From positions 1 through 48,197 of the forward strand of contig JADLGD010000118.1 in assembly GCA_020849495.1 (NCBI GenBank): a stretch of DNA of 48,197 nucleotides, in the 5' to 3' direction. The position numbers were made by a program, and so were the translations under genes. Under the pieces are notes generated by a model. That model searched no databases and had not been told where the DNA came from. It saw nothing but the letters and a program-made list of their open reading frames with translations. This DNA comes from Fluviicola sp. (GTDB lineage Bacteria; Bacteroidota; Bacteroidia; Flavobacteriales_D; Crocinitomicaceae). Below, piece after piece: positions 8,826-16,477 of this stretch (position 1 is its first letter; every line of letters starts with the position of its first letter).

Positions 8826-9380
8826 ATGAAACTAGTCACAATTACACATGATGCATCGCGGATTACCTATGGTAAAGTGACCGAATATGGGGAACTGCTT
8901 CAAAACGGATCCAGTAAAAAGGAAGCTGAAAAGGCAATTGTTTTCGCGCTTTTTAACGAATTGGGCTTTTCAAAATCAAGGATTTCTTATCGCGAAAGTG
9001 GTCAACCATACTTGGAAAATTTTCCTGATAAACACATTTCCATTTCACATGCTGAGGGTTGGTTTGCTGTTGGGGTTTCGGATCATCCAATTGGAATTGA
9101 TATCCAATCCTTTCGAACACGAATAGGGAAGGGAAGCAGTTATTTTATCAATGAAAACGAACAGCAATTTGTTGATGATGATGCGCTTTTACATCTGATT
9201 TGGTGTGCTAAAGAAGCGTTTTATAAGCTTCTAGAAGGTCAGATAGCTGATTTAAGGAAAGAGGTGAGTATCGTTCAAATAAATCTTGAATCAGCAACAA
9301 TTCAGTTGACTTATTTAGGGAAGGAAGTTACGTTAAGCTTTAAACAATTAGAGGGCGCATATTTGGTACACACCCTCTAA
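8826..9380 (+). CDS. Sfp-type 4'-phosphopantetheinyl transferase
   Basis: This 184-residue protein should transfer phosphopantetheine from CoA to acyl carrier proteins, here probably the ACPs of the pigment cluster. The motif IGIDIQSF (89-96) and WCAKEAFYK (126-133... Trp126, Lys129, Glu130, Lys133) are the two signature blocks of the superfamily. Asp92 and Glu130 are the expected metal ligands, but the residue normally Glu in the GIDIE motif is Gln94 here. The gene starts 72 bp from the divergent C45 gene and ends 7 bp before a convergent stop. Its last 33 bp form a hairpin (TTAGAGGG at 9348-9355 with CCCTCTAA at 9373-9380) that includes the stop codon. Confidence 0.88.
   Translation: MKLVTITHDASRITYGKVTEYGELLQNGSSKKEAEKAIVFALFNELGFSKSRISYRESGQPYLENFPDKHISISHAEGWFAVGVSDHPIGIDIQSFRTRIGKGSSYFINENEQQFVDDDALLHLIWCAKEAFYKLLEGQIADLRKEVSIVQINLESATIQLTYLGKEVTLSFKQLEGAYLVHTL
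9348..9380 (+). terminator. Hairpin embedded in the end of the phosphopantetheinyl transferase gene
   Basis: An 8-bp perfect inverted repeat, TTAGAGGG / CCCTCTAA with a 17-base loop, contains the stop codon and is followed by an A/T-rich run (AAAGATCTTATTTTT). It may terminate the forward transcript in the 7-bp convergent gap. The loop is large, so confidence is limited. Confidence 0.4.
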
Positions 9381-9387
9381 AAAGATC

Positions 9388-10446
9388 TTATTTTTCGTCG
9401 CTAACAGCTAACATCAATACCAATGCGCCAGAAGCATCGTAAATATTGATTACTTGTTCTGCAAAATCTACTGTTAAACCCGATTTTCTCAAGTTTTCCA
9501 TGATTGCACGTTCTGTTTTTTGGATGTTTTCATCCGTACACATCATTTTAGTAGAAACTATTCCAGTGAATTCAATGGTATTTCCTTCAGCGGAGAATGT
9601 TCCGTTGATTTGATTACAACCATTACTTCCTGAAAAACGGTTGGCTTGTTTATCAAAGATCAATTTTGCATTTGAATCTTTCAACGTTTCTCCGTTGACT
9701 TGAATCACTTTCATCGTTTTGTTATTGAAGTAATCCCAAGGTGTTTTTTCTTTTACCATTTCAACTCTCGTTTCTTCCTTTTTATCAGCAATGGCTTGAG
9801 GTATAAACTCAAGAATGGATTTTCCTTTTACTGACCAAACCCATTTTTCACCTACCATTTTCGTTTTTATCTTGCAATTAGAAAGTGCTTTTAAAATTTC
9901 ATCTTCTAGAGCCATTGTTGGTCCATCACAAGCCATTTTGGTAGCTGCAAAAACACCTGTTGTAAGTTTTGTTTTACGTTTGTTGAATTTCACTTCTCCA
10001 TTGAATAGGTTGCAAGCAGCTCTTCCAGAAAGGTGTTTAAATTCAGCATCAAAACCGATGAATGCTTTTTCATCATCAATTGCTTTGCCATTCAAAGAAA
10101 CAATTTTCCAATTAGCAGTTTCATTTGAAACCAACATTGCTTTTTTGGAAATCACTTGATCCAATCGATAAATGTATTTCGATAAATCTGCTGGAACTGG
10201 TTCTGGACGTTCAGTTTGAGTAACCGTGATTTCATAACGATATCCCGCTTCGTATTCAAAACCGTAAATTTTATCGTAGAACAATTCCCATTCTTTGGAT
10301 CCATCTTTTTGAACTTGCAGACAAGTCATCGGCATCATGCGTTGACAAGCTTTAGGCTCTTCATGGACAACCATTTTGATAATGGTTTGGGCATTACCAC
10401 TGTTTAAAAGGAAAACGAGAAATAATAAGGAGAATAGACGTTTCAT
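9388..10446 (-). CDS. Exported DUF4377 / tandem META (HslJ-like) domain protein
   Basis: This 352-residue exported protein has a signal peptide ending SGNA before Gln20. Residues about 23-95 look like DUF4377 (the ACQRMMPMTCLQVQ pattern). Two META/HslJ-like domains follow: the first from about residue 112 with GRAACNLFNG, the second from about 237 with SGSNGCNQINGTF. META domains are found in envelope-stress and autotransporter-associated proteins; the biochemical role is not established. The gene is separate from the pigment operon, convergent with it, and has its own upstream region after the terminator of the esterase gene. Confidence 0.85.
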   Translation of the reverse strand: MKRLFSLLFLVFLLNSGNAQTIIKMVVHEEPKACQRMMPMTCLQVQKDGSKEWELFYDKIYGFEYEAGYRYEITVTQTERPEPVPADLSKYIYRLDQVISKKAMLVSNETANWKIVSLNGKAIDDEKAFIGFDAEFKHLSGRAACNLFNGEVKFNKRKTKLTTGVFAATKMACDGPTMALEDEILKALSNCKIKTKMVGEKWVWSVKGKSILEFIPQAIADKKEETRVEMVKEKTPWDYFNNKTMKVIQVNGETLKDSNAKLIFDKQANRFSGSNGCNQINGTFSAEGNTIEFTGIVSTKMMCTDENIQKTERAIMENLRKSGLTVDFAEQVINIYDASGALVLMLAVSDEK

Positions 10447-10507
10447 GTTTTATAAATTTCACGGCAAATTACAAATTTTCGGCCAAACTGCTGGAAAGAG
10501 CGAAAAC

Positions 10508-10531
10508 AAAAAAACCACCCGAAGGTGGTTT
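10508..10531 (-). terminator. Intrinsic terminator after the secreted esterase gene
   Basis: AAACCACC (10512-10519) pairs with GGTGGTTT (10524-10531) around a CGAA loop. On the minus strand the stem is followed by a run of T, directly downstream of the reverse gene ending at 10553. Confidence 0.85.
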
Positions 10532-10552
10532 CTATCATTTCTTCTGAATGAA

Positions 10553-11872
10553 TCAGTCAATCATCAACTGACGATTGGAACTTTCCATTGTGTTGACATC
10601 CACAATTTGAACAAGGTAATTTCCAGCTTTCAATTGAGAAACATCCAATGTGATGGTGCCTGAATTTGCATTTTGATAGTGTACCACTCTTCCAGCTAAA
10701 TCCACAATGAAAATGGATTTCTCACCTTCACTTTTCCAAGAAAGTGTCACTAAATCACTTGTAGGATTTGGATACATTTCAAAAGTAGCAAGGGTATTTT
10801 CATTGATTGCTGAAGTCAAACAAACTTCATCAACTGGTGAACCATCACAGTAGTTGATCGCATACAAATTCGCTGTTTCCATCGGCATGTTTGGTTCTTG
10901 TAGATTGATATCTGTACAACCCAATTGTTGAATCAAGAAATCGCGTACAAAATTTTCTGTTGTGTCCATGTAAGCCAAAGCGGTTGCATTTGTTCCAGCA
11001 TAAGGACCGTGAGGTGCATTCGGGAAGGTGTAAAAATTGTGAGGATGCGACAAAGCACAACTTCTTTCAAACAACATTCTACTTCCATCCAAGTACATCA
11101 AAGCAGTTCCAGGATTTACTATTCCTCGGTTGTATTTCACAGTAGCATCAGCTGTTCCGTGAATCGAACACAAAGGAACATCTCCTGCTTCTAACCAACT
11201 GTAGCGCGCTAAAGCACCACACAAATTGATCACTCCTTGTACTTCTGTTGAATAACCTGGATTTCCACTTGCTCCTTCTAATCCACCTAAAGTGGTGATG
11301 GTTCCAGCTGATAAGTAATCACTGATTTCACATTCGTCGTTCAAATAACCAACGTGTAAAGCTGTAATTGCTCCTGCAGAACTTCCACCGATGAAAATAC
11401 GGGTTGTGTCAATTTTGTAGGTATTTGTAGTAGCACGGTCTTTATAGAAAAAGCGAATCGCACCTTTCAAATCTTGTTGAGCTCTTACAACAGCTTTTAC
11501 TGCATTTGCAGAATCAATTGGGAAGAAACCTGTACGGTAATCAATGGATGCACATACATACCCTTTTTTAGCAAAGCGCTCAGAAAGCGTTTGAACATCG
11601 ATGTCTGTTTTTGATCCACCAAGGAAACTTCCACCATGTACCCAAATGATCAAAGGTCTTGCTGTTGCAGTATCACCTTGAGGCGCGTAAAAATCCAATT
11701 TTAAAGTGGTTGCTGAACCCAAGAAGTTTTGATTCGATCCATAAGTGATATTACTAGTAACATCAAAATTGGAGAAAACATCACTTGCGTATCTTCCAGA
11801 AGCACAAGGCTGTGCAAGCGCTGAAAAGGCAAAGAAGGTTAAACATCCGGTTAATAGCGTAGCATTTTTCAT
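10553..11872 (-). CDS. Secreted alpha/beta-hydrolase (carboxylesterase-like) with T9SS type A sorting domain
   Basis: This 439-residue secreted hydrolase has a signal peptide ending FSALA before Gln21. The oxyanion-hole motif HGGSFLGG (from residue 79) and the nucleophile elbow GSSAG with Ser165 identify the carboxylesterase / hormone-sensitive-lipase-like fold. HGTADATV carries the likely acid residue. The last 75 residues (MYPNPTSDLVTLSW to NRQLMID) form a typical T9SS C-terminal domain, so the enzyme should be exported to the surface or medium. It ends an operon with a SGNH-like lipoprotein and a FadL-type porin, which suggests handling of an ester or lipid substrate outside the cell. Confidence 0.88.
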   Translation of the reverse strand: MKNATLLTGCLTFFAFSALAQPCASGRYASDVFSNFDVTSNITYGSNQNFLGSATTLKLDFYAPQGDTATARPLIIWVHGGSFLGGSKTDIDVQTLSERFAKKGYVCASIDYRTGFFPIDSANAVKAVVRAQQDLKGAIRFFYKDRATTNTYKIDTTRIFIGGSSAGAITALHVGYLNDECEISDYLSAGTITTLGGLEGASGNPGYSTEVQGVINLCGALARYSWLEAGDVPLCSIHGTADATVKYNRGIVNPGTALMYLDGSRMLFERSCALSHPHNFYTFPNAPHGPYAGTNATALAYMDTTENFVRDFLIQQLGCTDINLQEPNMPMETANLYAINYCDGSPVDEVCLTSAINENTLATFEMYPNPTSDLVTLSWKSEGEKSIFIVDLAGRVVHYQNANSGTITLDVSQLKAGNYLVQIVDVNTMESSNRQLMID

Positions 11873-11893
11873 ACGTATTGTTTTTAGATTAAT

Positions 11894-13213
11894 TTATGGG
11901 AAATAAGTAGCGCCATAAGATACAGCATTAACTTGTTTTATGTTTGCTTTGTATTTAGAATTCAGTGCTTTGATGATTTCGTTTGCCATAATAGCCGAAC
12001 CTCTTGGATTGAAATAAAGTCCATCCAATGAATAAGCGCCACCAGAAACAAATTTCGAACTCATGGTGATTCCGTTGTAAACAAAACCAGTTGTCAATGC
12101 AGCAACTTTTGCACGAATATCGGCAACTGCCAATTGATTGTTTTGTGCCAAGGAATAAATACTTGCATTGTAAGCATTGATTTGAGATCGTATGTCCGCC
12201 AATTCATCCAAGGTCAAAACAAATTCATTTCTCAGAGGATAAATGGATCCCATTTGATTGCATTTCACTGAATCAAGTGGAACTGAAAGGAGCAACAATT
12301 CACCCGGTTGCATTGGTCGCACACCAAAAGCTCCTGCAGATGGATCTTCGATCATGAAGGGATTCGCTCCCACCACAAATGAATACCCAAGCGGATTGTA
12401 AATTTGATTCAACGAAGCTGCTTTTGCCGAATCCAAATTCAAACCGTTGTAAGGAATGGTGATGAAATAAGGAAAATCGGTCACGTCTGGAATCGTTGTA
12501 ACAACCCCTTTTGCACCATTAATTGTAAGCGCAGTAAGAATGGTTTGATAAGCTATTTCAAAGTTCGCTGTTGATGTCATACTTCCTGTACTGGCCCCTT
12601 TTTTCACATAAGGTAAAACATCTTCGATGCCCAACATCAATGCAAAAGTGCTAGGGTTGGCAGTCATTGCATCACCTAGAACGGTTGAATTAGCTGTTTG
12701 TGCCATGCGTTTGAAGAATGGATTGTAATTGACATTCAACGCATCTCCATATCCGATTTGATTCACCTCTTGGATAGCCATTCCTGGAATGCTGTAATTT
12801 CCAAATGGTTGAGCTGCATTGTACAAGTTATCATTCCATGCGTTAACATCTCCAGCACTTGCCAATCGAACAGGTGAAAGCGAACTCACACCCAAACAAT
12901 CTGTTTTATAACCCAATTTCGTGCGCGACAATCCTTGGAGATTGATTCCAACAGAATTGGACTGCATCAGTGCTTGGTAGAATGTTCCACCTCCCACTTC
13001 ACCCAATTGCATGCTGATCAAGTTGGCAATAGATGCTTGTTGTCCATCGTAATACAAGGCATCATCCATGTAACCCGCACTGTGTCCTCCGCCAATCATT
13101 ACAAAACGCGATGGATCTAATTCACCTGCATCTGCTTCGGGAGCTTCGTATTTTGGTTTACATGCAATCAGTCCAACCAATAAAAGTGTTCCAAATAGTA
13201 ATGTTCTTTTCAT
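11894..13213 (-). CDS. SGNH/GDSL-hydrolase-like lipoprotein, catalytic residues apparently lost
   Basis: This 439-residue lipoprotein has its lipobox at LIAC (Cys18). The overall pattern is that of Bacteroidota SGNH lipoproteins found beside FadL porins: an N-terminal block I and a C-terminal block V. In block I, where relatives have I-G-N-S-L-T-A-G, this protein has IGGGHSAGY, which puts Gly43 at the nucleophile position; Ser45 is shifted by two. In block V the usual D-G-x-H is DGLY (Asp397, Tyr400). Both catalytic Ser and His therefore seem replaced, although I made the alignment by eye from memory of the family. It lies 2 bp upstream-to-downstream from the FadL gene, within one operon. Confidence 0.8.
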   Translation of the reverse strand: MKRTLLFGTLLLVGLIACKPKYEAPEADAGELDPSRFVMIGGGHSAGYMDDALYYDGQQASIANLISMQLGEVGGGTFYQALMQSNSVGINLQGLSRTKLGYKTDCLGVSSLSPVRLASAGDVNAWNDNLYNAAQPFGNYSIPGMAIQEVNQIGYGDALNVNYNPFFKRMAQTANSTVLGDAMTANPSTFALMLGIEDVLPYVKKGASTGSMTSTANFEIAYQTILTALTINGAKGVVTTIPDVTDFPYFITIPYNGLNLDSAKAASLNQIYNPLGYSFVVGANPFMIEDPSAGAFGVRPMQPGELLLLSVPLDSVKCNQMGSIYPLRNEFVLTLDELADIRSQINAYNASIYSLAQNNQLAVADIRAKVAALTTGFVYNGITMSSKFVSGGAYSLDGLYFNPRGSAIMANEIIKALNSKYKANIKQVNAVSYGATYFP

Positions 13214-13215
13214 GA

Positions 13216-14439
13216 TTACCAGTTATAAGTTAAACCAATTCCAGGAGCTAAGGCAATGGTGGTAAAAGTGCCACTCAAACCGCTTTCCAAGTTGCGATCT
13301 GTACGTTCAATTTTTGTCGCATAAAACGAAGCATCCAATTTAAAATGCTCATTCAATTGATAGCCAAGTCCCAAGGTTCCATAAACGCGGTTGTTGTCAG
13401 GCGACTCCGGTGTAACGTATCCCGATTGAATAGGAGAAATACCGTAACCGCCACCGATACGAGCAGCAATTTTTGAAGTGATTTTATAATCCACACCTGC
13501 TCTGAACGCAACGATGTTTTCGTATTTACGTGCCGATTTGGTATCCACTAAACTACTTGTGTTTGTAGCATAATCAAAAGCCAAGGTGTCGTAAGCTTTC
13601 CAGCCTACATAATTGACATCCAAAACGATGGATAGTTTTTCGTTGGGAGTGTAAGCCAATCCGAGTGTAGTAACACTTGGCAAAGGGAGCGAAGAGGTAA
13701 ACGGTCCATCAGGGAAATTAGCAGTTAATGAAGCTGGAACGGTAAAATCTGCAGATCCTTCTTTCACCTCCATGTTCACTTGTGAACGGTAAGTCAACCC
13801 TGCACTGAATTGCTCATTGATTTTAGCATAAACTCCTACATTGAATCCATAACCGAGCGCTTTGCCATCCAATTCAGCATGACCATAAGTACCGGAAGCA
13901 TCTTGAACAGGAATGTCTTTTTGAAGGTTCACACTACCCGTACTCAGGACAAAACCAGCTCCGATTCCAAAATGATCGTTGATTTTGTACGAAACCGTAG
14001 GTTGAATAAAGATTGTTTTCAGTTGCAAACGTGTAAGAGCAAAGCGACCAATCCAAGCATCTTCGTATTCTACCGTACTTCCAAAAGGGGTGTAAGCTGC
14101 TAAGCCCAATTTTAAACCATCTACTTTTTTAATGGAAAACAAACCGTAAGCAGAAAAGGGAGTTCCCATTGGGGAATTGGTACGAAATCCTTGGCCCGTT
14201 GCAGAATCCACAAACAATGTATTGGAGAAAATAGGTGAAAAACCCAAATTGATTTGGTCTTTTTGCACAAAACTAGCGCCTCCTGGATTGAAAAAAAGCG
14301 AAGAGCCATCGTCCATCAAAGCGGTTCCAGCAAGTCCCATTCCTTGTTGTTTTTGTCCTTGAAAATTGACTTGAAAACCTTGGGAAAGTAATTGATGACC
14401 CATGACTAAACAAGCGGAAAGTAGTAGTAATTTATACAT
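13216..14439 (-). CDS. OmpP1/FadL-family outer-membrane transporter
   Basis: This 407-residue outer-membrane beta-barrel has a signal peptide ending QLLS before Gln20. The N-terminal stretch with GQKQQGMGLAGTAL and SSLFFNPGG is the hallmark hatch region of FadL/OmpP1 channels, which take up long-chain fatty acids or other hydrophobic compounds. The remainder alternates amphipathic strands and ends in an aromatic residue (YNW). It is the first gene of a three-gene reverse operon (gaps of 2 and 21 bp) with the SGNH-like lipoprotein and the T9SS esterase. A promoter-like element lies 18 bp upstream. The transported compound is unknown. Confidence 0.92.
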   Translation of the reverse strand: MYKLLLLSACLVMGHQLLSQGFQVNFQGQKQQGMGLAGTALMDDGSSLFFNPGGASFVQKDQINLGFSPIFSNTLFVDSATGQGFRTNSPMGTPFSAYGLFSIKKVDGLKLGLAAYTPFGSTVEYEDAWIGRFALTRLQLKTIFIQPTVSYKINDHFGIGAGFVLSTGSVNLQKDIPVQDASGTYGHAELDGKALGYGFNVGVYAKINEQFSAGLTYRSQVNMEVKEGSADFTVPASLTANFPDGPFTSSLPLPSVTTLGLAYTPNEKLSIVLDVNYVGWKAYDTLAFDYATNTSSLVDTKSARKYENIVAFRAGVDYKITSKIAARIGGGYGISPIQSGYVTPESPDNNRVYGTLGLGYQLNEHFKLDASFYATKIERTDRNLESGLSGTFTTIALAPGIGLTYNW

Positions 14440-14457
14440 GCTTGAAAAACTGATGAT

Positions 14458-14486
14458 TAAAGATAAGAACTTTTATCAACTTCAAA
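14458..14486 (-). promoter_or_regulatory. Promoter for the FadL - SGNH - esterase operon
   Basis: On the minus strand, TTTG (14483-14486) is followed after 17 bases by TATCTTTA (14458-14465), one mismatch from the Bacteroidota -7 consensus TAnnTTTG. The -7 box ends 18 bp before the FadL start codon. Confidence 0.55.
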
Positions 14487-14603
14487 TCACCGTTTGTGTA
14501 TTTGTCATCGAGAATGGGTTTATTGGAGTAGTTTTTTACTTGGTGAAGCAGTTTTTTCGCGTGCGTGTGCTTTAATCTAACTCAAAAAAAGTTGTGGACC
14601 CGT

Positions 14604-14622
14604 CTAGGGTTGTAAACCCTAG
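14604..14622. repeat. Short palindrome CTAGGGTT-GTA-AACCCTAG
   Basis: Two perfect 8-bp arms are separated by three bases. It is not followed by a T-run and lies more than 100 bp from either start codon, so it is not an obvious terminator. It could be an operator or a remnant of a dispersed palindromic repeat; only one copy is seen here. Confidence 0.5.
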
Positions 14623-14739
14623 AGCAGTTTTGACATTGTTTCAAGTTGTGAATAACGATGGATTTTACCAAGAATGAATGCAAAAGTTTTTTAGTTTCAA
14701 TCGCTTCAATTATTTTTGAGATTGAATTAATACCATACA

Positions 14740-15390
14740 TTGATGAAATCAATCATTATCACCTTATCATTACTGTTTTTAACGAATCAATTCTGTCATG
14801 CTCAGAATGAGATTTTGAAAAAAGATACCCTTCAATACAAAAAAGTATTCGCTGCCAAAAACTTCACCTTTTACGGAATAGATTACAGTCCGCTTGAATA
14901 TGTGGAGGCAGATAAAGTGGGAACAGAAGCAGAAATTGCAACTTACTTTGCTCCTTGGATCAGTAGTTTTGAAAATAGTTGGTACGATTTGAATGAAATT
15001 TCATCAACTTTCCAAAAAACAACCTATTTGAACCGTGAAAAAGTGCAGCGTTCTTTTCAATCAAAGAAAGGAACTTGGGTCACATTTGAGCGTCATCCAT
15101 TGACTTTGGATTCCATTCGAAAGATTGTAAAAACCTATGAAACAAAAGGAGATGCAGGTACAGTTGGGTTTGTTGTTTTAGTGGAAGCATTTGAAAAATC
15201 TGTGGAACGCGCTTTCATCGATGTTGTCTTTTTTGACAATGCATCTAAAGAAGTGCTTTGGCGAGTGAAAATTGCAGGAGACGCAAAAAAAGGAGGAATG
15301 ACCAATCACTGGTCTGAAGCAGTTGACAATGCTTTTCATGAATTTTTGTTGCACTACAAGCAAGAATTGAAAAAGTATAAAAACACTTAG
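14740..15390 (+). CDS. Secreted protein of unknown function, paralogue of the 5180-5824 protein
   Basis: This 216-residue protein has a signal peptide ending FCHA before Gln22. It shares the GIDYS motif (residues 48-52) and the C-terminal hydrophobic-acidic block with the reverse gene at 5180-5824, so both belong to one Bacteroidota-specific family of unknown function. No catalytic motif is recognisable. It stands alone here, forward, away from pigment genes. Its final codons and stop (from 15376) fall inside a 75-bp perfect direct repeat that recurs at 15767, so the end of this gene was included in a local duplication. Confidence 0.8.
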   Translation: MMKSIIITLSLLFLTNQFCHAQNEILKKDTLQYKKVFAAKNFTFYGIDYSPLEYVEADKVGTEAEIATYFAPWISSFENSWYDLNEISSTFQKTTYLNREKVQRSFQSKKGTWVTFERHPLTLDSIRKIVKTYETKGDAGTVGFVVLVEAFEKSVERAFIDVVFFDNASKEVLWRVKIAGDAKKGGMTNHWSEAVDNAFHEFLLHYKQELKKYKNT

Positions 15391-15450
15391 TTTTTCGGTC
15401 TTGCATAAGGCAAGCGTTTCAACAATTGAGGAAGGGCATAACCGTCCAAG
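15376..15450. repeat. 75-bp perfect direct repeat, copy 1
   Basis: These 75 bases are identical to 15767-15841 (offset 391). The unit spans the last codons of the forward secreted-protein gene and the last 20 codons plus stop of the reverse flavin reductase. Identity stops sharply at 15451. Confidence 0.95.
15387..15450 (-). pseudogene. Remnant of a second flavin reductase gene (C-terminal 20 codons)
   Basis: On the minus strand this encodes LDGYALPQLLKRLPYARPKN and a stop, identical to the C-terminus of the intact flavin reductase at 15778-16401. No matching upstream coding sequence precedes it: bases after 15451 jump to sequence resembling the 5' flank of the intact gene. It is best read as the tail of a duplicated, internally deleted copy. 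Confidence 0.75.
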
Positions 15451-15777
15451 GAATAGATTGCAATTTTGTATGGTCGGGAGGTGATGCTCGAACTTGCTTG
15501 GAAAATTCACCTTTTTGATTTTCCCGCGATCCCGAAGAATCGGGACGTGAGCACAAAAGAATATGCGCCTACCGGACGCATTTTGATGATTAAAAGCAAA
15601 AACAAGTTTGTTTTGTGTTTTCACAGCTATTTATTTGTTGATAATAAAAGACAAGGCGTCTGGTAAGCGCCTTCAAATTCGCGTCTTAGTGGTAAAGCAT
15701 TTTTAGAATATGTACAGAACTTAAAGGTGAATTTAAATATTGAAGTGTTAGAAATAAGGAGAAATATATAAAAACAC
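15391..15777. other. Non-coding duplicated region with MITE-like element
   Basis: The 387 bp between the convergent genes hold the flavin reductase remnant (to 15450), the element R1 (15523-15692), and an A/T-rich stretch before the second copy of the 75-bp repeat. Bases 15474-15491 (GGAGGTGATGCTCGAACT within them) resemble 16442-16457 upstream of the intact flavin reductase. I see no credible coding sequence. Confidence 0.7.
15523..15692. repeat. MITE-like inverted-repeat element R1
   Basis: The left arm begins CCCGCGA and contains GCGCCTACCGGACGC (15566-15580 region); the right arm contains GCGTCTGGTAAGCGC and ends GCGTCTTAGTGG. The two 15-mers are inverted copies with 13 of 15 matches. 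A small hairpin (ATCCCGAAGAATCGGGA, from 15529) interrupts the left arm. It is homologous to R2 and R3 and encodes no transposase. Confidence 0.7.
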
Positions 15778-15841
15778 TTAGTTTTTCGGTCTTGCATAAG
15801 GCAAGCGTTTCAACAATTGAGGAAGGGCATAACCGTCCAAG
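15767..15841. repeat. 75-bp perfect direct repeat, copy 2
   Basis: Identical to 15376-15450. This copy is continuous with the complete flavin reductase gene, whose stop is at 15778, so it is presumably the ancestral context for that half of the unit. Confidence 0.95.
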
Positions 15842-16401
15842 CCATTGATAGCAACAACATTTCCTTTGTCCAACTGCAACCATTTGTCTTCACTTAAGAT
15901 TGCTTTTTCGTAATAAATGGCCTCGATGGATGCGATGACGTGGATGCAACCGTTTTCGGCGATGAGGTATTCATTTACATACTTGCAAAGCAATTGGATG
16001 GGACTTCCTTTCACAAATGGAACCGAGCACTCATCGTAAAAAACCGCTTCGAGATCCGTTTTATCAAATTCGCTGATATCAAAAGGATAGGCAGCTGAAG
16101 TGTGGTGTGCGTCTTCAAATTGATCTTTGGATATATGGTTGATGGTGAAAAAACCGGTTTCCTTGATGTTTTGATAAGTATGACGCGGAACCGTTGTGGG
16201 TCTAAGAATGAAGCCAATTAGTGCCGGATCACTCCCCAAATGCGTGACACTGGAAAATACCGCTACGTTTGTTTTGCCCGTTTTACTGATGCTTGCAAGC
16301 AAATTGGCAGATTTGTAACCCGTACAACTGTTCACCAAGTTCAGGCGATCAATACGGTTCATTTGTTCAATATCAGTACGGTGTAAACTTTTCAAAGACA
16401 T
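15778..16401 (-). CDS. Flavin reductase-like, FMN-binding split-barrel protein
   Basis: This 207-residue cytosolic protein matches the flavin reductase-like family: an N-terminal region with CTGYKSANLLASISKTG and TNVAVFSSVTHLGSDP, then PTTVPRHTYQNIKETGFFTIN, the segment that binds FMN and forms the split barrel. Such proteins use NAD(P)H to reduce flavin, or bind flavin as a subunit of an oxygenase. A speculative link is supply of reduced flavin to the halogenase-like enzyme about 11 kb away; there is no operon evidence for that. It is a single-gene reverse unit, convergent with the forward gene at 14740, with its 3' end duplicated at 15387-15450 and inverted-repeat elements R2 and R3 upstream. 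Confidence 0.85.
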   Translation of the reverse strand: MSLKSLHRTDIEQMNRIDRLNLVNSCTGYKSANLLASISKTGKTNVAVFSSVTHLGSDPALIGFILRPTTVPRHTYQNIKETGFFTINHISKDQFEDAHHTSAAYPFDISEFDKTDLEAVFYDECSVPFVKGSPIQLLCKYVNEYLIAENGCIHVIASIEAIYYEKAILSEDKWLQLDKGNVVAINGLDGYALPQLLKRLPYARPKN

Positions 16402-16477
16402 GTTTTTTTAGTTATAACAAGCAATGAAAAGAAAGGTTTGGAGGGATGCTCTAACTAGGTTATCTATATTTGCTTTT

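Larger units (their letters stand above)
14440..14739. other. Divergent intergenic region (300 bp)
   Basis: This gap separates the reverse FadL operon from the forward secreted-protein gene. It contains the FadL promoter and, near its centre, a perfect 8-bp inverted repeat at 14604-14622. No open frame of coding character, tRNA or riboswitch is visible in it. Confidence 0.6.

Noticed and set aside
15178..15624. Reverse open frame of 148 codons over the secreted-protein gene and the duplicated region
   Set aside because: It reads the flavin reductase tail in a different frame and is antisense to a signal-peptide gene. Its length reflects low stop density, not coding.
15766..15841. 75-bp repeats as target-site duplication of an inserted element
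   Set aside because: A 75-bp target duplication is far longer than known transposases create, and the first copy is followed by flank-like sequence. Tandem duplication with deletion explains it better.
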